64,000 bases of DNA from Parascedosporium putredinis (lineage: Eukaryota; Ascomycota; Sordariomycetes; Microascales; Microascaceae): assembly GCA_949357655.1 (NCBI GenBank), contig CASHTG010000012.1:868001-932000 (forward strand), read 5' to 3'. Below, one piece after another: positions 13,124-24,289 of this stretch. The stretch's first letter is position 1. Each line of letters begins with the position of its first letter. The position numbers were made by a program, and so were the translations under genes. The notes beneath the pieces are model-generated. The model searched no databases and was not told the DNA's origin. It saw only the letters and a list, made by a program, of their open reading frames with translations.

Positions 13124-14067
13124 GGTGGGCAACTGGAGTGTGAGTATAGGGGGCCTTCCAATCTCTGTGATGATAACAAAAAGTGCAATAGAGGGGAAAG
13201 GTCGACAAAAACCGGTGGTGGTGATCAGGCAGAGCTAGGTTGCGAGGGTGCCAGCGCCTCTGAGCTCAGGTGGGGAACAAACACGAGAGTCTGCCTCCAA
13301 AGCGTGATCTACGACTCCACCCAAAGCTTCCTTGTTGATCAATGACGACCACTCTCCAAGAATGCTCTGAAGGCTGAACTGAAAAGTCAGACCGCGATGC
13401 TATGATGGGGTCCCTCGATATGCTGTGAGTGGTGTGAAGTGAAAATAATGAGTGAGCAATGGGAGGACCAGGGTGGATGGTTGATGTGCTCTTCACACCT
13501 TGAACCTTGAGGGAGTGGTGTCAAGGTGCTCTGGGCAGGTGGCCTTCTTGGGCGTATTGGCGGGGTCGTTCTTGCGCGTGTTGGAGGGGTTACGGCGGGG
13601 TACCTGGGTACATCGAGGACTTGGTAGGCCATGGGGCTCAGATCGGAGAGCAGGCGGCTCATTTTCGGTTGATTGATGCACTTTCCAAGATATTATCTCG
13701 AACTCATAATAGATTTCTTGTCCCGATCTCCAATGGATCTTTAGTAGCGAGTGTTGTAGCTATGTATGTTTAGTAATTGGGGCGCTCTCACGGGCGGCTA
13801 CAATGAGCGGGCGGTATCAGGTCGAGCAAGACTCATAGGCAATACCCTTCCCTCTTAGTGGTATGAGTACTGATGTAGGCGGAAGGAAGCTACTTTAAGG
13901 ATAAGTATCTAGTCTTGGACCAGACCTGACCCTTTTTCTTTGCTCAGTGCAAACAATGGAATTCCTCTCTCTTCTTCCAGACCCTCCTCATTGTTAGGTG
14001 TGATTGAGGTGACTTGAAGGATATGCCATGCTTATACACTAATATGAACTCGGTCTTACAACAAGAA
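13124..14067. other. CAND1 upstream region
   Basis: About 0.9 kb between the CAND1 start and the tRNA gene. Short overlapping ORFs have no recognisable domain. Nothing else seen. Confidence 0.55.
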
Positions 14068-14151
14068 GCACTATTGGGTTAGTGGTAAACTTGGTCGTTG
14101 CCATCCTCCGATAGATTCGACCAGCCCCCGGTTCGATTCCGGGATAGTGCA
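14068..14151 (+). tRNA. tRNA-Gly(GCC) with a 13-nt intron
   Basis: Complete cloverleaf read by eye. The acceptor stem is GCACTAT/ATAGTGC with discriminator A at 14151. The D-arm is GGTT..AACT (one G-T pair), the anticodon stem GGTCG (14093-14097)/CGACC (14118-14122), and the T-arm CCCGG-TTCGATT-CCGGG. The anticodon GCC is at 14100-14102. Twenty nt separate the two anticodon-stem strands instead of seven. Removing 14104-14116, directly 3' of position 37, leaves a normal loop, the canonical place for a nuclear tRNA intron. Confidence 0.93.
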
Positions 14152-14156
14152 CTTGA

Positions 14157-14162
14157 TTTTTT
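14157..14162 (+). terminator. Pol III oligo-T terminator of tRNA-Gly
   Basis: A run of six T five bases after the discriminator base, as expected for RNA polymerase III termination. Confidence 0.75.
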
Positions 14163-14812
14163 CCTTTTGTTTGGCTTTGGACCCGATAATCTTAATATCG
14201 TGAGTTTCTATAGCTATAATACACACCCTACCTAATAGATACATCGCAGCTACGTGTTTTACATCAATTGATGTAATCGGGGTGCGTAATGCCTCCTTCC
14301 CGTTTTCAGTGAAGCCCACACATCCTGAAGACTAAGACTGCCGACTATTTCCGCCCTTGTGTATATTATGGCAGCTTCATGGCCTGGCCAGATCGTACCC
14401 TTTTCTCCCCTGCCTCTCTGCAAGCTCACACTCTGAAGCCGGACTGTCACGCAATCTTTTTCTCTCTGCATATTATGCGGGTCCGTTACTGATAGGACGG
14501 ACATCTACGATGAAGGTTAGATGACATCGGGGTGTAGCAACCTTACGAGCCAGCAGGCGCGTAATCGGCACATATGTATTTAGAAGATATTGATACATCC
14601 ACGGACGAATATCAAAAAGTATCATCAAACAGGCGCGTTGGTAGCTCCCTTGTAACCTGTTGGTTCAGGGGACAAAAGGCGAAATGGTTATTTGGGAAGG
14701 CAATATAGACATAAAAACTCCGAGGGGAATCTTAGGGCACACAAAAAATGATACAGCCTGGTCTTTGCCAAGGGCGACGGAGATAGCGGTGGTGGGTGGA
14801 AATGCAGTGACC
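14163..14812. other. Intergenic between tRNA-Gly and SHG1-domain gene
   Basis: 650 bp, presumably the 3' UTR of the minus-strand gene. No coding signal or second RNA gene seen. Confidence 0.55.
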
Positions 14813-17670
14813 TCAACGACGGCTCCGACTCCGGCTCCGGCTCCTCGATCTTTCTCTGCGACTCCTTCGGTAATCCCTATCATGACTTCTCTCCCTATCC
14901 CGATTTCGGTCCCTGTCACGATCACGGTCACGGTCACGGCGGTCCCGATCTCTATCACGATCTCTCCTGTCTCGGACGCGGGACCTCGACCTATCTCGGA
15001 GGCGTGACCTTGACCTATCCCGGTCTCTTGACCGATCCCGATCTCGATCCCGCTCACGCGTCCGGTAGTCGTTCGTCCTATCCCTATTCCGGGATCGATC
15101 CCGATACCGGCTGGACTTATCTCCATCCCTTCCCTTGTCACGCGGAGGGCTAGTGCTACGACTTGGTGATGGGCTGCGTCGCCTCGCTGGCCGTTCGTCC
15201 CGCTCTTTGCGCTGCTCGCGCGTACTACCCGGCATATACCGATCGATCTCCTCGCCCGCGATTCGTCTCTTCGCCTCGGGGAGCTCTCCGCCCCGGCTTT
15301 CTTGTCGCTAATCCCGGGAATTGGTTGCCCCTTCTCCCTGGCTTCGCGTTGGGCTGCAAGATAGGCCTTAGCTTCTCGCTCCCTCTTCTTGACCTCCTCC
15401 TGTTTCCACGCCTCCCTTGCTTCCTTATCCAACCCGGGAGGTGGGGCTACAGCAGTGCTGATCGATGGGGATTTGGCCCGGGAGGCCGGATCCCGATGCT
15501 GATCTCGGTCGCGGTCTCGGTCTCGATTGCGGGAGCTACCTCTCCTAGTAGACCGGCTCCTAGAGCGGCGGCGGTTTGATTCGTGCCGTAAAGCTCGTGT
15601 ACGGGACCGAGTACGATCTCGGCGTCGTGAACGATCACGGTAGTGATCGCGGTCGCGATCTTTGGACCGGCCGCTGTCGCGTCGGTCCCGTCGCCGTGGC
15701 GTGCGGCTCCTGTCACGATCTCGTGTATGAACGCGTGATCGAGAGCGTGTCCTCTCCCGCTTTCGAACTCTATTCTTTGACGCGGATCTCGAACCTTCCC
15801 TCTTGTCGGCTTTCGCGCGTGAGGGGCTGCGGTCTCCTCTCTCACGCCGGGCTAATGAGTTAGCCCTGCCTACCACGTTTGAGCGCGCGACCGACCTCTC
15901 TCGTGCCCGTCTATCGTCCGTGCGCGTACGGGAGCGGGAGCTTTCTCGATTCCGCCTTGCCTTGGAACGACTGCGTTCACGCCGTTGGGGTCGATCAACG
16001 CTCCTGTCGCGCCAGTCCTTATCTCCTGCTCGCTTGATGATTGGGGAGCTAACATCGCTGGCGTCCTTAGCCTCGCGATCTTGAGCCTGGCCAGGGGCGC
16101 GTGAGCTATCACGGGGTTTCTCGAGATCTCTTGTGACGGGAGCTGGTGAGGCATTCTCCATGGTTGCCTCGTTACGGTGAGCAGATGCAACAATGGGAGG
16201 AAGCTGCTGGCTCGCCGTTCTTAGTGCTTCGACGATCATTTGCTTGATTTGAGCTAGAAGCTCTATCTCCGAGCTTCTTCTTGGTCTCTGACGGCCTTGA
16301 AGAGTCTCTCTTGATCGGCATAATGGCTGACGCAGGTTTAGCTTTCCGAGGCGGTGGCGCGAGAGCTTCGTCAATCTCGATCTCAGGTTGTTTTTGTTCC
16401 ACATGCTTTGACTCCCGAAGAAGATCTGCAAGAGCTTCTTGTTCCAGTCGCTCGTGGTCCTCTTTGGAGAGCTCCTTCGGCGGGCCTGACTCGGATTCCT
16501 TATTCTTTCGCCTCTCCTTGTCCCGGTCGCGATCCCGCTCTCCGTCACGGTTGCGGTCGTGATCGCGGCCTCGGTCTCGGTCACGATCCCGGTTGCGGTC
16601 ACGATCACGATCACGATCCCGGCGATCTTTATCTCGGTAGCGACTTGGATCGTGGCTCCGGTCACGACTTCTGTCCCGGTCCCTATCGCGTCGGTGAGAG
16701 CGGTCTCTACTTCGGTCTCGATCTCGGTCTCGATCACGGCTACGGTCGCGAAAGTCTCGATCTTTCGCACGATCATGCACTCGGGTTCGATCTCTATCCC
16801 TCTCCCGATCTCGATCGCGGCTCCGATCGCGGCTCCGATCACGACTGCGCTCCCTACGTCGTTCTCGTTCTCTGTCTCGCTCCCGTTCCCTTTCCCGTTC
16901 CCGCTCTTCGCGTTCTCGTCGACGGGCGTCACGCTCTTCGCGGCGCTTCACTTCTTCCTTTTCTCGCTCTCGCTCAGCTTGTTTGCGCTCTTCTCTTGCA
17001 ATTTTGCGCTTCTCTTCCTGGATCGCGAGTTCCTTTGCCCTTAGTTCTTCTCGCACCCGTTGGCGTTCCAGCTGCTTCTCGGTCGTCTCGGCAACATATT
17101 CTTCATCAGTTTTTGACCCTCGGAGTTGCTCGGCCACGGCTTCTTCGTGGCCAATTTCGGTTCGTCTGATTTCGCGAATGCGCTGCTCGATTGCGCCTGT
17201 ATCTATAAGTTTTTCGATCATCTGCTGAGCCTTCTGATAGATGCCTGACCGCTCAAGCGCGCCATCAATCAAGGCCGCGGCCTTTCCCCGATCGAGAGTT
17301 AGGAGTTGGTTCGGGTTACGCTCAATTTCTTGCTCGGCAACCTCCAAGATAGACTGTGTAACCTGGGTTTCGTAGCCCTGAGGGAAGGAAAAAACCATTA
17401 ATCGGCCATTCATTGACGACGGCTGCCTTGGGAGAGTCGCAGTCAAATCCGGGGCAAGGCAAAGGGAAAAGGGGAGGAATCAATATACATACGCTCGTTT
17501 CAAAGCTATCCCAGACTTGTTTTCGTATAGCATCGTAGTCACCCTTTTTCTTGAAGCCGTTCGCAAGGGATTCGATGGCTGCTCGAGTTGCTGAGGGAGA
17601 GGAAGTTCGGACGCCTTATATTTTCGAGGAGGGACGGCGGGCTTCGAGGAGTCTGTTCAAGCTCCGCCAT
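14813..17670 (-). CDS. SHG1: SHG1/BOD1-domain protein with long RD/RS-rich tail (putative COMPASS-associated)
   Basis: The N-terminal part (KKKGDYDAIRKQVWDSFE across the intron to QSILEVAEQEIERNP and LLTLDRGKAAALIDGALER) matches the SHG1/BOD1 domain of the COMPASS H3K4 methyltransferase complex. It is followed by a charged coiled segment and several hundred residues of RD, RS and DRDR repeats. Exon 1 is 17670-17493, the intron 17492-17378 and exon 2 17377-14813. Breaks: exon 1 near GGG 17639-17641 and GGG 17595-17597; a net +1/-2 change near 16,290; GGGG 15278-15281. With corrections the model is about 915 residues ending in SRSRR. The changed frame could instead mark two genes, but the frames abut without start or stop signals. 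It is divergent from the small complex I gene. Confidence 0.75.
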
Positions 17671-18200
17671 GGTGGCCGCCATCGATTCAAGATACTCAAC
17701 GCGAGCCTAAAACTGACTCAAGGCAGCCGGACTAGGAATCGGTTTGGGGGACAAAAGCCCAGAGGAGAAGGCGTATCGTGCCTCTTGAAAAGTGGTACCG
17801 AGACGACGATTCAGGTGTATCCCATTTTCAGCGGTTCAGGCCAGAACGAAAGCTGGGGTTGAATACTTTGTCAATTATAGAACCTTCAACGCTGCTTTTC
17901 AAGAATTCAGAAAGAATTCAACCTCGCTGCAAGGGGCCAAGCATGTGGCTCTTCCAGAGAAATCGCGTCCTGGGAATTTCGTTGAACGCGCCGGAAATTA
18001 TTCGGTAGATCCCTGACCTATCACATTTCACCCGATTATCCCCCGAATCTGGAGAAACCTCGTCTGAGCAAGATTCAGAACCTCACCAGACCTCACCTTC
18101 CTTAGGCTTGCGACGAAGAACCACCAATCCGACCTGTTACTGATCGAAGGATTGATTCCGCTCGAACCTGACCCACGCATCGGATCCAATTGCATACAAA
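17671..18200. promoter_or_regulatory. Bidirectional promoter region, SHG1 / complex I subunit
   Basis: 530 bp between two divergent start codons must hold both promoters. Short plus-strand ORFs at 17,550-18,016 have no family resemblance. No specific binding site could be assigned. Confidence 0.5.
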
Positions 18201-18554
18201 ATGGTTGCCAAGGTTCTCTTCTGGAGCGGCTTCGGTATGGTTTCTTCTGCTCCCGTGCTTCTCCCTCACTCCACGCCACTAGTGATTTAATTCTAACACC
18301 TGGGACGTCATACTATAGGCTTCGCCGCCCGCTGGTGGCAGATGGGCATCGAAATGCGCCCATTCTTCAACAAAGAGTCCCTTTGGGTTTATCCTATCTA
18401 TATGGCCGGCGGAGCTGGTTTCGGTTATTGGCTACAGGGCGTGGAGGACCGACAGAACGACCAGATCGCCGAGAGGAAACAGAGCCTGCTAGAGAAGAGG
18501 GCGAGGAAGGCGCTCAGGGATGCGGAAGCAAACAAGACTGAGGCCGAGGCGTAA
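18201..18554 (+). CDS. Probable mitochondrial complex I accessory subunit (NUXM / 14 kDa-type)
   Basis: Two exons (18201-18234 and 18319-18554; an 84-nt phase-1 intron ends in ACTATAG) encode 89 residues beginning MVAKVLFWSGFGFAARWWQ. The protein continues through GIEMRPFFNKESLW, one hydrophobic segment, GYWLQGVEDRQ and a charged helical tail rich in Glu, Lys and Ala. This resembles the small fungal proteins annotated as NADH-ubiquinone oxidoreductase 14 kDa/NUXM-type subunits, membrane-arm components of complex I. The family assignment is from memory of the motif and is less certain than the gene itself. Intact, with no frame break. Confidence 0.62.
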
Positions 18555-18927
18555 ATCAGGCCAGCAGGAAGCGGATTTGTGAGGCTTGAGCAAAGGGCCA
18601 GATAGAGGCACGACGACTGGGTCGGCCACGGCCATGCAAACAATACCTGTGAATACTACGACGGATTTGACTGGAGTTCTCTTTCAGACCAATGAATTCT
18701 TTTTGTTCTTCCATTTACTGGCATCATCCCTCGAACTATCAATCCTCATGGATGTATTCCATACATGTCATTCCCGATCGATTTTGGAGGAAGCAGATGG
18801 CAAGTTGCATAAAAGTAACAGTCTTAGTTTGCTATCCTTGCATTGTCTAGAACGATTTGTGAATTTTATTTTCCTTCTTCTCTTTCATTTATCTTTGCTT
18901 GTAACATGCCCAGAGCTAACAGCCCCC
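18555..18927. other. Convergent 3' intergenic
   Basis: About 370 bp between the complex I gene and GCD2, which converge. T-rich; no gene seen. Confidence 0.55.
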
Positions 18928-20362
18928 TTACAAAAACTCCATCCTCTTTAGGATACCAGGTACCATATGGGGGCGAATACCGCCGTGTTCGGATAGGATG
19001 GTGGAAACATACGGGGGTAGTGGTATCATACAAAAGCCTAAATCCGGTCTCGACGCCAAACTCGGGGTCGATCTCATTGTACGTCAATGAATCCGTGGCC
19101 ATTCTTTCAGTGAAGTTGATAGACTCGCAGAGCACGATCATTTCACTGTCTGAGTCAGCAGCTGCGAGCGCGACATCACAAGTACCAGCCCTCGCGTAGA
19201 TGGAGCCGTTGCTGAATACGGCTTCAGCAGCGACCAAGGTCTTTGTGGAGTGCCGAACTACTGACAGGGACCCGGAAAGATCGGGGCAATAGGTCACGTT
19301 TAATCCTCCCTCCTGGAGCGCCTTGGCCATTTCGGCGCCTGATCCGTCATGGGGGTCATTGATTACGACAACACGGAAATTCTTGCCATACTTATGAGCC
19401 TTGAGCAGTGCTTTCCTGATGAGATGGTGATTGGCATAGGTGACGATGACATCTTGGTCTTCGATCTCCTCGGCAGCATTTTCCACGATGACCCCTGCGG
19501 CGATTATGACCTTTTCGCGGATAAAGCAGTCGATATCTTCACAGAGATGCTTTTTCGCCTCGTCATCCGAGGAGTCGACGTCGATCTTACTAATCTGAAG
19601 CTTGAGCCACCGTATGGCGTTGCCCATTGAGAAGCACATGGGCCTACACTCGGTGAGATATTCGATTTGAGGGTTAAGGACGTGGGAGGTGAAGTGGCGG
19701 GAGAGAGTGTTGCCAGCGGGTGTGGTATACGAGTCGATGACCTAGTGAGGATGGTTAGCTTGCAGGCTCGCCCACCCCTCCCCACCTTACGAAAGCTAGG
19801 TTTAGCCACTTGGAAGCACCAAGGCATACCTTTTCAATGCCAATAGTGTGGCCTCGAGCCTCTTGGTGCTATCGCGGAGAACAAATGAGCTCATTTGCTG
19901 ACCGAGAAGAAGGACAGCGGGGTGTACATCCTTATCCGCCTGTGTCATGGGTATCCTCTTCGCCATAGACAAGTGGCTGAAGCATTCCGGAACAGAGGGT
20001 TTGTTCTCTTTTGGGGCCTGGGGAGAGTGGACTGGCGCTGTGCCTTTCCCACGAGGGCTTGAGGCGCATCCTGCTGCTTTCCCTTGCCCTTGCCCCCTTG
20101 GCGTCGCCGCCAGTGCCGGCCGCCGGGGTAGGCGGCGCAACAACCTTAGACGCCGCCCTTCTTGCCGCCTTCTCAGCTTTGGCCTTCGCTTTTAGCTCGG
20201 CGCCACTGAGCTTCTTCTCTCCTGCCGCAGTGGCGCTGGCGGGCTGGCTGGCTGCCGCAGGTTTTTCGCGGTTTGCGGGTTGCCGCTTGGGATCGCATTC
20301 GTGGCAGATTGCGGGGCGGGTGCCTCGACATTGGACCCGCGGTCGCCGCCTTCAGTTGCCAT
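18928..20362 (-). CDS. GCD2: Translation initiation factor eIF2B delta subunit
   Basis: Regulatory subunit of the eIF2B guanine-nucleotide exchange factor, sensor of eIF2 phosphorylation in general amino-acid control. Exon 1 (20362-19830) encodes a Lys/Ala-rich low-complexity N-terminus leading to FSHLSMAKRIPMTQADKDVH and HPAVLLLGQQMSSF. Exon 2 (19741-18928) carries VIDSYTTPAGNTLSRHFTSH, a Rossmann-like core and ATDSLTYNEIDPEFGVETG. Breaks: TTTTT 20262-20266, CCCCC 20093-20097, GG 20029-20030, TTTT 19831-19834, and a net +1/-2 change at GGGGG 19013-19017. After correction the protein has 450 residues and ends ILSEHGGIRPHMVPGILKRM-EFL. Without the last correction, reading continues to an unrelated tail ending at 18866. 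Confidence 0.9.
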
Positions 20363-21300
20363 TGTTACGCGGGCGGGCTCGAGATTCTATAACCTATCGA
20401 TGCGATGGCGGGGCAATTATCGAAGTGGTGCGAGCGAAGTTTGGTAGTGGGGTAAAATATCTATTCGCTTACTGCAGCAGCTGGCAGGACGTTGTACTGA
20501 TCACAGGATTATTCGAAATTTCCTTGGTTTTCGCTTTTTCTTTTCCTTTTGGAGCAGTTCCCTCTTCTCTGTTTTTATTTTTACCTTTGTCACTGGGATG
20601 TGGTTATTCGCGCCTCACGGACGAGAAATTGATGGGCGCAGTCCGTTTTGTAAGAGTCATCAGTGCATATGGGCAGACCTGATCAATGATTGGGGTACAT
20701 CAATTTTTAGCTCCGTGGGGTCAGCCACTTGAACTGGGAGACTAACAAGTTGTCTGTTATTGGAGCCTGGCTTTCAAGGCAACAAATCCAGTGTGTCTCA
20801 AAGGCCCAAGATCTCCGAATCCCCTGCGCAATTATGCGGCGTGTCATGCCTGGAGGCTTACTGATGAAGGTCTTCTTCTATTGCTGACGTATATATTGGA
20901 TAAAGATAGCGACCAGTCAGTGCATATGATCAAACACTTCCCTTAGAGTTCTAGGGCCTTGGTGATCTTCAACTGCACATGCCTCCTACCACTCTAGCTT
21001 CTCTTTCTGATCAAGGGCTGGTCGCCCTCTTTAGGATGTGCAAAGCGTGTCGTATTGGGTAAGCTCGGAACCCTAGGGAGAGTCTGTAGGGTATTTGAAT
21101 GCCTCCCAAGGTTCAAAGATAATTTGATCTCAGTTCTATATGCTGTTGCAACATGATTCGATCCTAAGTCGTCGGTATACATACACGTTTTACTATTATA
21201 CAGCCCAAGCGTAGCTCGTGGGAGAAGTTTTACATAGGATATAGGGTCTAGAGGCGGCACTCTAATCCTCTGTGAGCAAAAAGCATAACAGCTCGTGTTG
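20363..21300. other. Intergenic between GCD2 and mitochondrial IF3
   Basis: 0.94 kb containing the GCD2 promoter and the 3' region of the IF3 gene. No domain-bearing ORF, RNA gene or repeat seen. Confidence 0.55.
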
Positions 21301-22098
21301 CTACCCTTGCTTCTCGACAAACATACGCATCATCTTCCCAACTTCGCCGTCGGGGGTCCTGGCTTCCCTAGCGCCCGGCACCTCGGCCCATGCCTCTCTC
21401 ACCCTCCTTAAGACGTCCTCCGCCTCTTCTGAGGTGGCTTTCCTGCCATGCCTCTTGCCCTTGAGCACGACCTCGACCTTGTACCCACTTTCTAGGAACT
21501 CTTTTAAACGCTTGGCCTTGAGAGCGAGGTCATTGTCAGCGATGGCCCAGCCAATCTCCACAATCTTGTATTTTTGCTTCGCGTTCAGCTTCTCCTTCTC
21601 CAGACGCACCGCCTCCTCATTGGCCTTCCTCTCCGCCTCCTCGGCACGGTTGAAGACCTTGCACACGGCCAGTACCTGATCGCGAGGACCTTGCGGCTTA
21701 GCCGAGACGAGGCGGAGTGTATGCGTCGCGAGATTGAGCCCATTGAGGACATCCTCCGTCCGGTGAGGACCAGTGATGCCCTGTCCCTCCACAACAATCA
21801 TGATGGACGTGTACGGAATTGACCGGTCCGAGGGCAGGTCTTTGCCTGAGCTATGCTTTGGCTGGTTCGCGGAGGCTCTTTGTGCTCGAAGCCTCTGCCT
21901 TGACTGCGGCGCGGTGCACGCCAGGTACCGGATTTGCTGAGATGATCGTGTGGGGAGCGTATGCTTTGGGAGGTGTTGGTACTTTTGAGGGGTAAGGCAG
22001 CATGTCGAAGGCGGAGTGGGCGCCAGCCTTTGAAGGGTCACTAGGGAGGTCCCCGGCAGGGTGCACCTGAGGTTCGTGAGGCATCGTGCGGAACTCAT
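21301..22098 (-). CDS. Mitochondrial translation initiation factor IF-3
   Basis: Single exon, 265 residues, uninterrupted. The N-terminal about 75 residues are basic with few acidic residues, as in a matrix-targeting signal. Next comes the IF3 N-domain region (SIPYTSIMIVVEGQGITGP), a charged linker, and the IF3 C-domain (KQKYKIVEIGWAIADNDLAL, then KRLKEFLESGYKVEVVLKGK). IF3 promotes dissociation of mitoribosomes and start-codon proofreading in the matrix. I chose the ATG at 22098 (MSSARCLTN) because it begins the basic presequence; the frame stays open upstream to 22464. Divergently arranged with IMP1, 543 bp apart. Confidence 0.85.
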   Translation of the reverse strand: MSSARCLTNLRCTLPGTSLVTLQRLAPTPPSTCCLTPQKYQHLPKHTLPTRSSQQIRYLACTAPQSRQRLRAQRASANQPKHSSGKDLPSDRSIPYTSIMIVVEGQGITGPHRTEDVLNGLNLATHTLRLVSAKPQGPRDQVLAVCKVFNRAEEAERKANEEAVRLEKEKLNAKQKYKIVEIGWAIADNDLALKAKRLKEFLESGYKVEVVLKGKRHGRKATSEEAEDVLRRVREAWAEVPGAREARTPDGEVGKMMRMFVEKQG

Positions 22099-22641
22099 GT
22101 TTTCAGATGGCAATTTGCTGTCGGTTTCATGGCTTGCCGCCGTCTTTCGGAAAAGAGCCGTCGCGTGGAGTGCAAAAGGAAAATTATGGAGGACGGAATG
22201 GGCGTCGAAGGTTGCGAAAATCGTATGCTTTACGTCTAGAAGGGTCCAGAAATGACCTGCCAAAGTTGTCTGTCGCCTCAATTCAAAGTTGGAGAAATTA
22301 TTTCGGTGCTGGATCGGACCTGGGAACGAGCTTACGTTGAGCTCCAGCCAATAGAGAGCGTTGTTCGCGGCGTACTCACAACGACGAGCCTCAAAATCTG
22401 GACCACACAAGTATTCGTGCCTCGAATTTCTTACCTTGGTGACGGCCTCGATCGGTCCACTCACCTGATAGCGATAGCCTATTTTAGGATCCCACCCACG
22501 AACCTATTCCCCTTTTTGTCAATCCGCAATACACCAGCTTACCCAGCGTAGGCGATTCTCAAAAGAGCATCTTTACCAATGTAGCCTTCAAACACCCATT
22601 TTCCGTACACCTCCCTCCGCCTTAAGAAGAAGAAAATCATC
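22099..22641. promoter_or_regulatory. Bidirectional promoter region, mitochondrial IF3 / IMP1
   Basis: 543 bp between two divergent start codons, both encoding mitochondrial proteins. It overlaps an upstream open extension of the IF3 frame. No specific element assigned. Confidence 0.5.
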
Positions 22642-23261
22642 ATGCCGCCCGTGCCGGACCCATCCTCGATCCTATTCGCGCTGCGCGCCTATCACTCACC
22701 GTGCTGAAGGCCACGGCCCTTTACCACGTTATTTCTCACTATGGGTTCTCCCTCACCCCGGCCGAGGGTGCCTCCATGCTCCCCACCTTAGACGTAATGG
22801 GACAATGGGTTCTGGTGTCCATGAGATACCGCCATGGACGGGACGTTCGCGTCGGAGACCTCGTCACGTATGATATCCCTATTTCGCGCGATTGGTGTGG
22901 CCTCAAGCGTGTTGTAGGCATGCCAGGTGACTACGTCGCTCTTCACCCTCCCGGCACCGCTCCTGGTCCCAAGGACGACATGATTCAGGTCAGATGCTAA
23001 CGCTTCCTATCCTCACCCACTCTACCATTCTTGTCCGCCTGTCGGCGCAAGGGGGATCGTCACAGTCGCTGCACCGTTGCTGGATAGCTGACCCCTTCTT
23101 AGGTCCCCGCGGGTCACTGCTGGCTAGTGGGTGATAATCTCACCGTGTCGAGAGACAGTCGAGATTTTGGGCCAGTCCCCCTCGCCCTCGTTAAGGGCAA
23201 GGTCCTCGCTACGCTGTTCCCCTTCAAGTGGATCCAAAGCGGTTTGAAGAAGGTCGAGTAA
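22642..23261 (+). CDS. IMP1: Mitochondrial inner membrane protease subunit 1 (S26 signal peptidase family)
   Basis: Serine/lysine-dyad peptidase that removes intermembrane-space sorting signals. The corrected protein (about 168 residues) has an N-terminal membrane anchor, the catalytic Ser in EGASMLPTL (about residue 45), the catalytic Lys in GLKRVVGMPGD (about 89) and the S26 box GDN..SRDSRDFGPV in exon 2. Exons 22642-22988 and 23103-23261, phase 0. One break at CCC 22648-22650: a fourth C turns the dead-end frame into MPPRAGPILDPIRAARLSLT, which joins the catalytic frame. The Lys spacing and GKVLATLFPFKW ending favour IMP1 over IMP2. Confidence 0.87.
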
Positions 23262-24289
23262 GAAGGTTCATGCAGGGGCGACACAGGTGGTCGTTCGGAA
23301 GCTCACCTAGTTTTCTCGCCTATAAGATGGATGCGAGAGGGCCATTGGCTTGAACCGGAATTAAGGAAGACTCTTGCGGCCGAGGAATGGGTGACTCGGG
23401 GCAAACCAACGTTATGTACTCTAACAATTTCAGCTTAGCCTTGTATTATCATTGGCGTAACGGCATAGGACATCAATGATTGAAGCCACCATTTCCGATG
23501 GGATAGAAGGTTGAATCTAATTACAAGGATACTTATAGAGGTTCTAAGGATAACGCTGCGAGGGGGCAGCTGTCCGCGTACTTCTGCTATTGAACTTCAA
23601 TCCCCCACTCCGGTATCAACATACCCTCGTTGCACCGCCGAGAATTTAAGGGTAAAATAGCCTTGGTTGGCAGGCGCTTGATACTCTGGCGATACATCCA
23701 GTAAATATAGGACCAACTCACAACTAACCTCCTAGACGTAGAACTCATTGTCTCCTCAACTTCGTCCCCGCCACCCGCATCCGCCTAGCCCAATTCCCGT
23801 CACTTACGTAGCACCGTTATTTCACCCACTCCTTTCAATATCCCCGTAAACGAGGGAAACTCACCAAAGTGGGGCAGCGGAACCCTTGTTGGTCGGGCGT
23901 TTGTTCCACTGGATGGCCCACGATTAGCTGCTATCAGACCGAACTGGATTGGTATGACAAAAGACAAAGACGGAGAGGTAGAAATAGTAAAAACTAGAAG
24001 AGTAGAAGAAGAAAAGAAAAGAAAGAGAAATAGAGAGGGTCGGACAGGTAGAAAGAAGGAAGGAAAATAAAAGAAAACGCCACAAACACCTCGCAAAAAT
24101 GCCGGCCTTCCTGAATTCCAAGCTCAAACGCGGTAGACGGCTGTCCTTGGCAAGGCCTGGGGCCACACACCCAGCCCATGGTGTAATGAAACGGAGATAA
24201 CAAAGAAAACTAAGAAGGTATAAAGGATGGGGATGATGCTTCCAGATTAGTCTCACACGGCCATATGGTTAAGCTAGCTGAAACTCCAG
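23262..24289. other. Convergent intergenic, purine-rich
   Basis: About 1 kb between IMP1 and VAC8. The stretch 23,960-24,080 is almost pure A/G on the plus strand (T/C in the VAC8 3' UTR sense). No gene seen. Confidence 0.55.

Noticed and set aside
14665..14812. Extension of the minus-strand RD/RS frame past 14813 to 14665
   Set aside because: After the CCCC-run correction at 15,278-15,281 the reading frame ends naturally at 14813 in RS dipeptides; the extension is an out-of-frame shadow.
16172..16300. Alternative SHG1 C-terminus ending …SSHCCICSP
   Set aside because: This is the out-of-frame run-off after the frame change near 16,290; the adjacent frame (EIELLAQIKQMIVEALRTAS) is clearly protein-like.
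15163..16562. Several plus-strand ORFs opposite the SHG1 tail
   Set aside because: They are antisense shadows of the Arg/Asp/Ser codon repeats, which rarely give stops in other frames.
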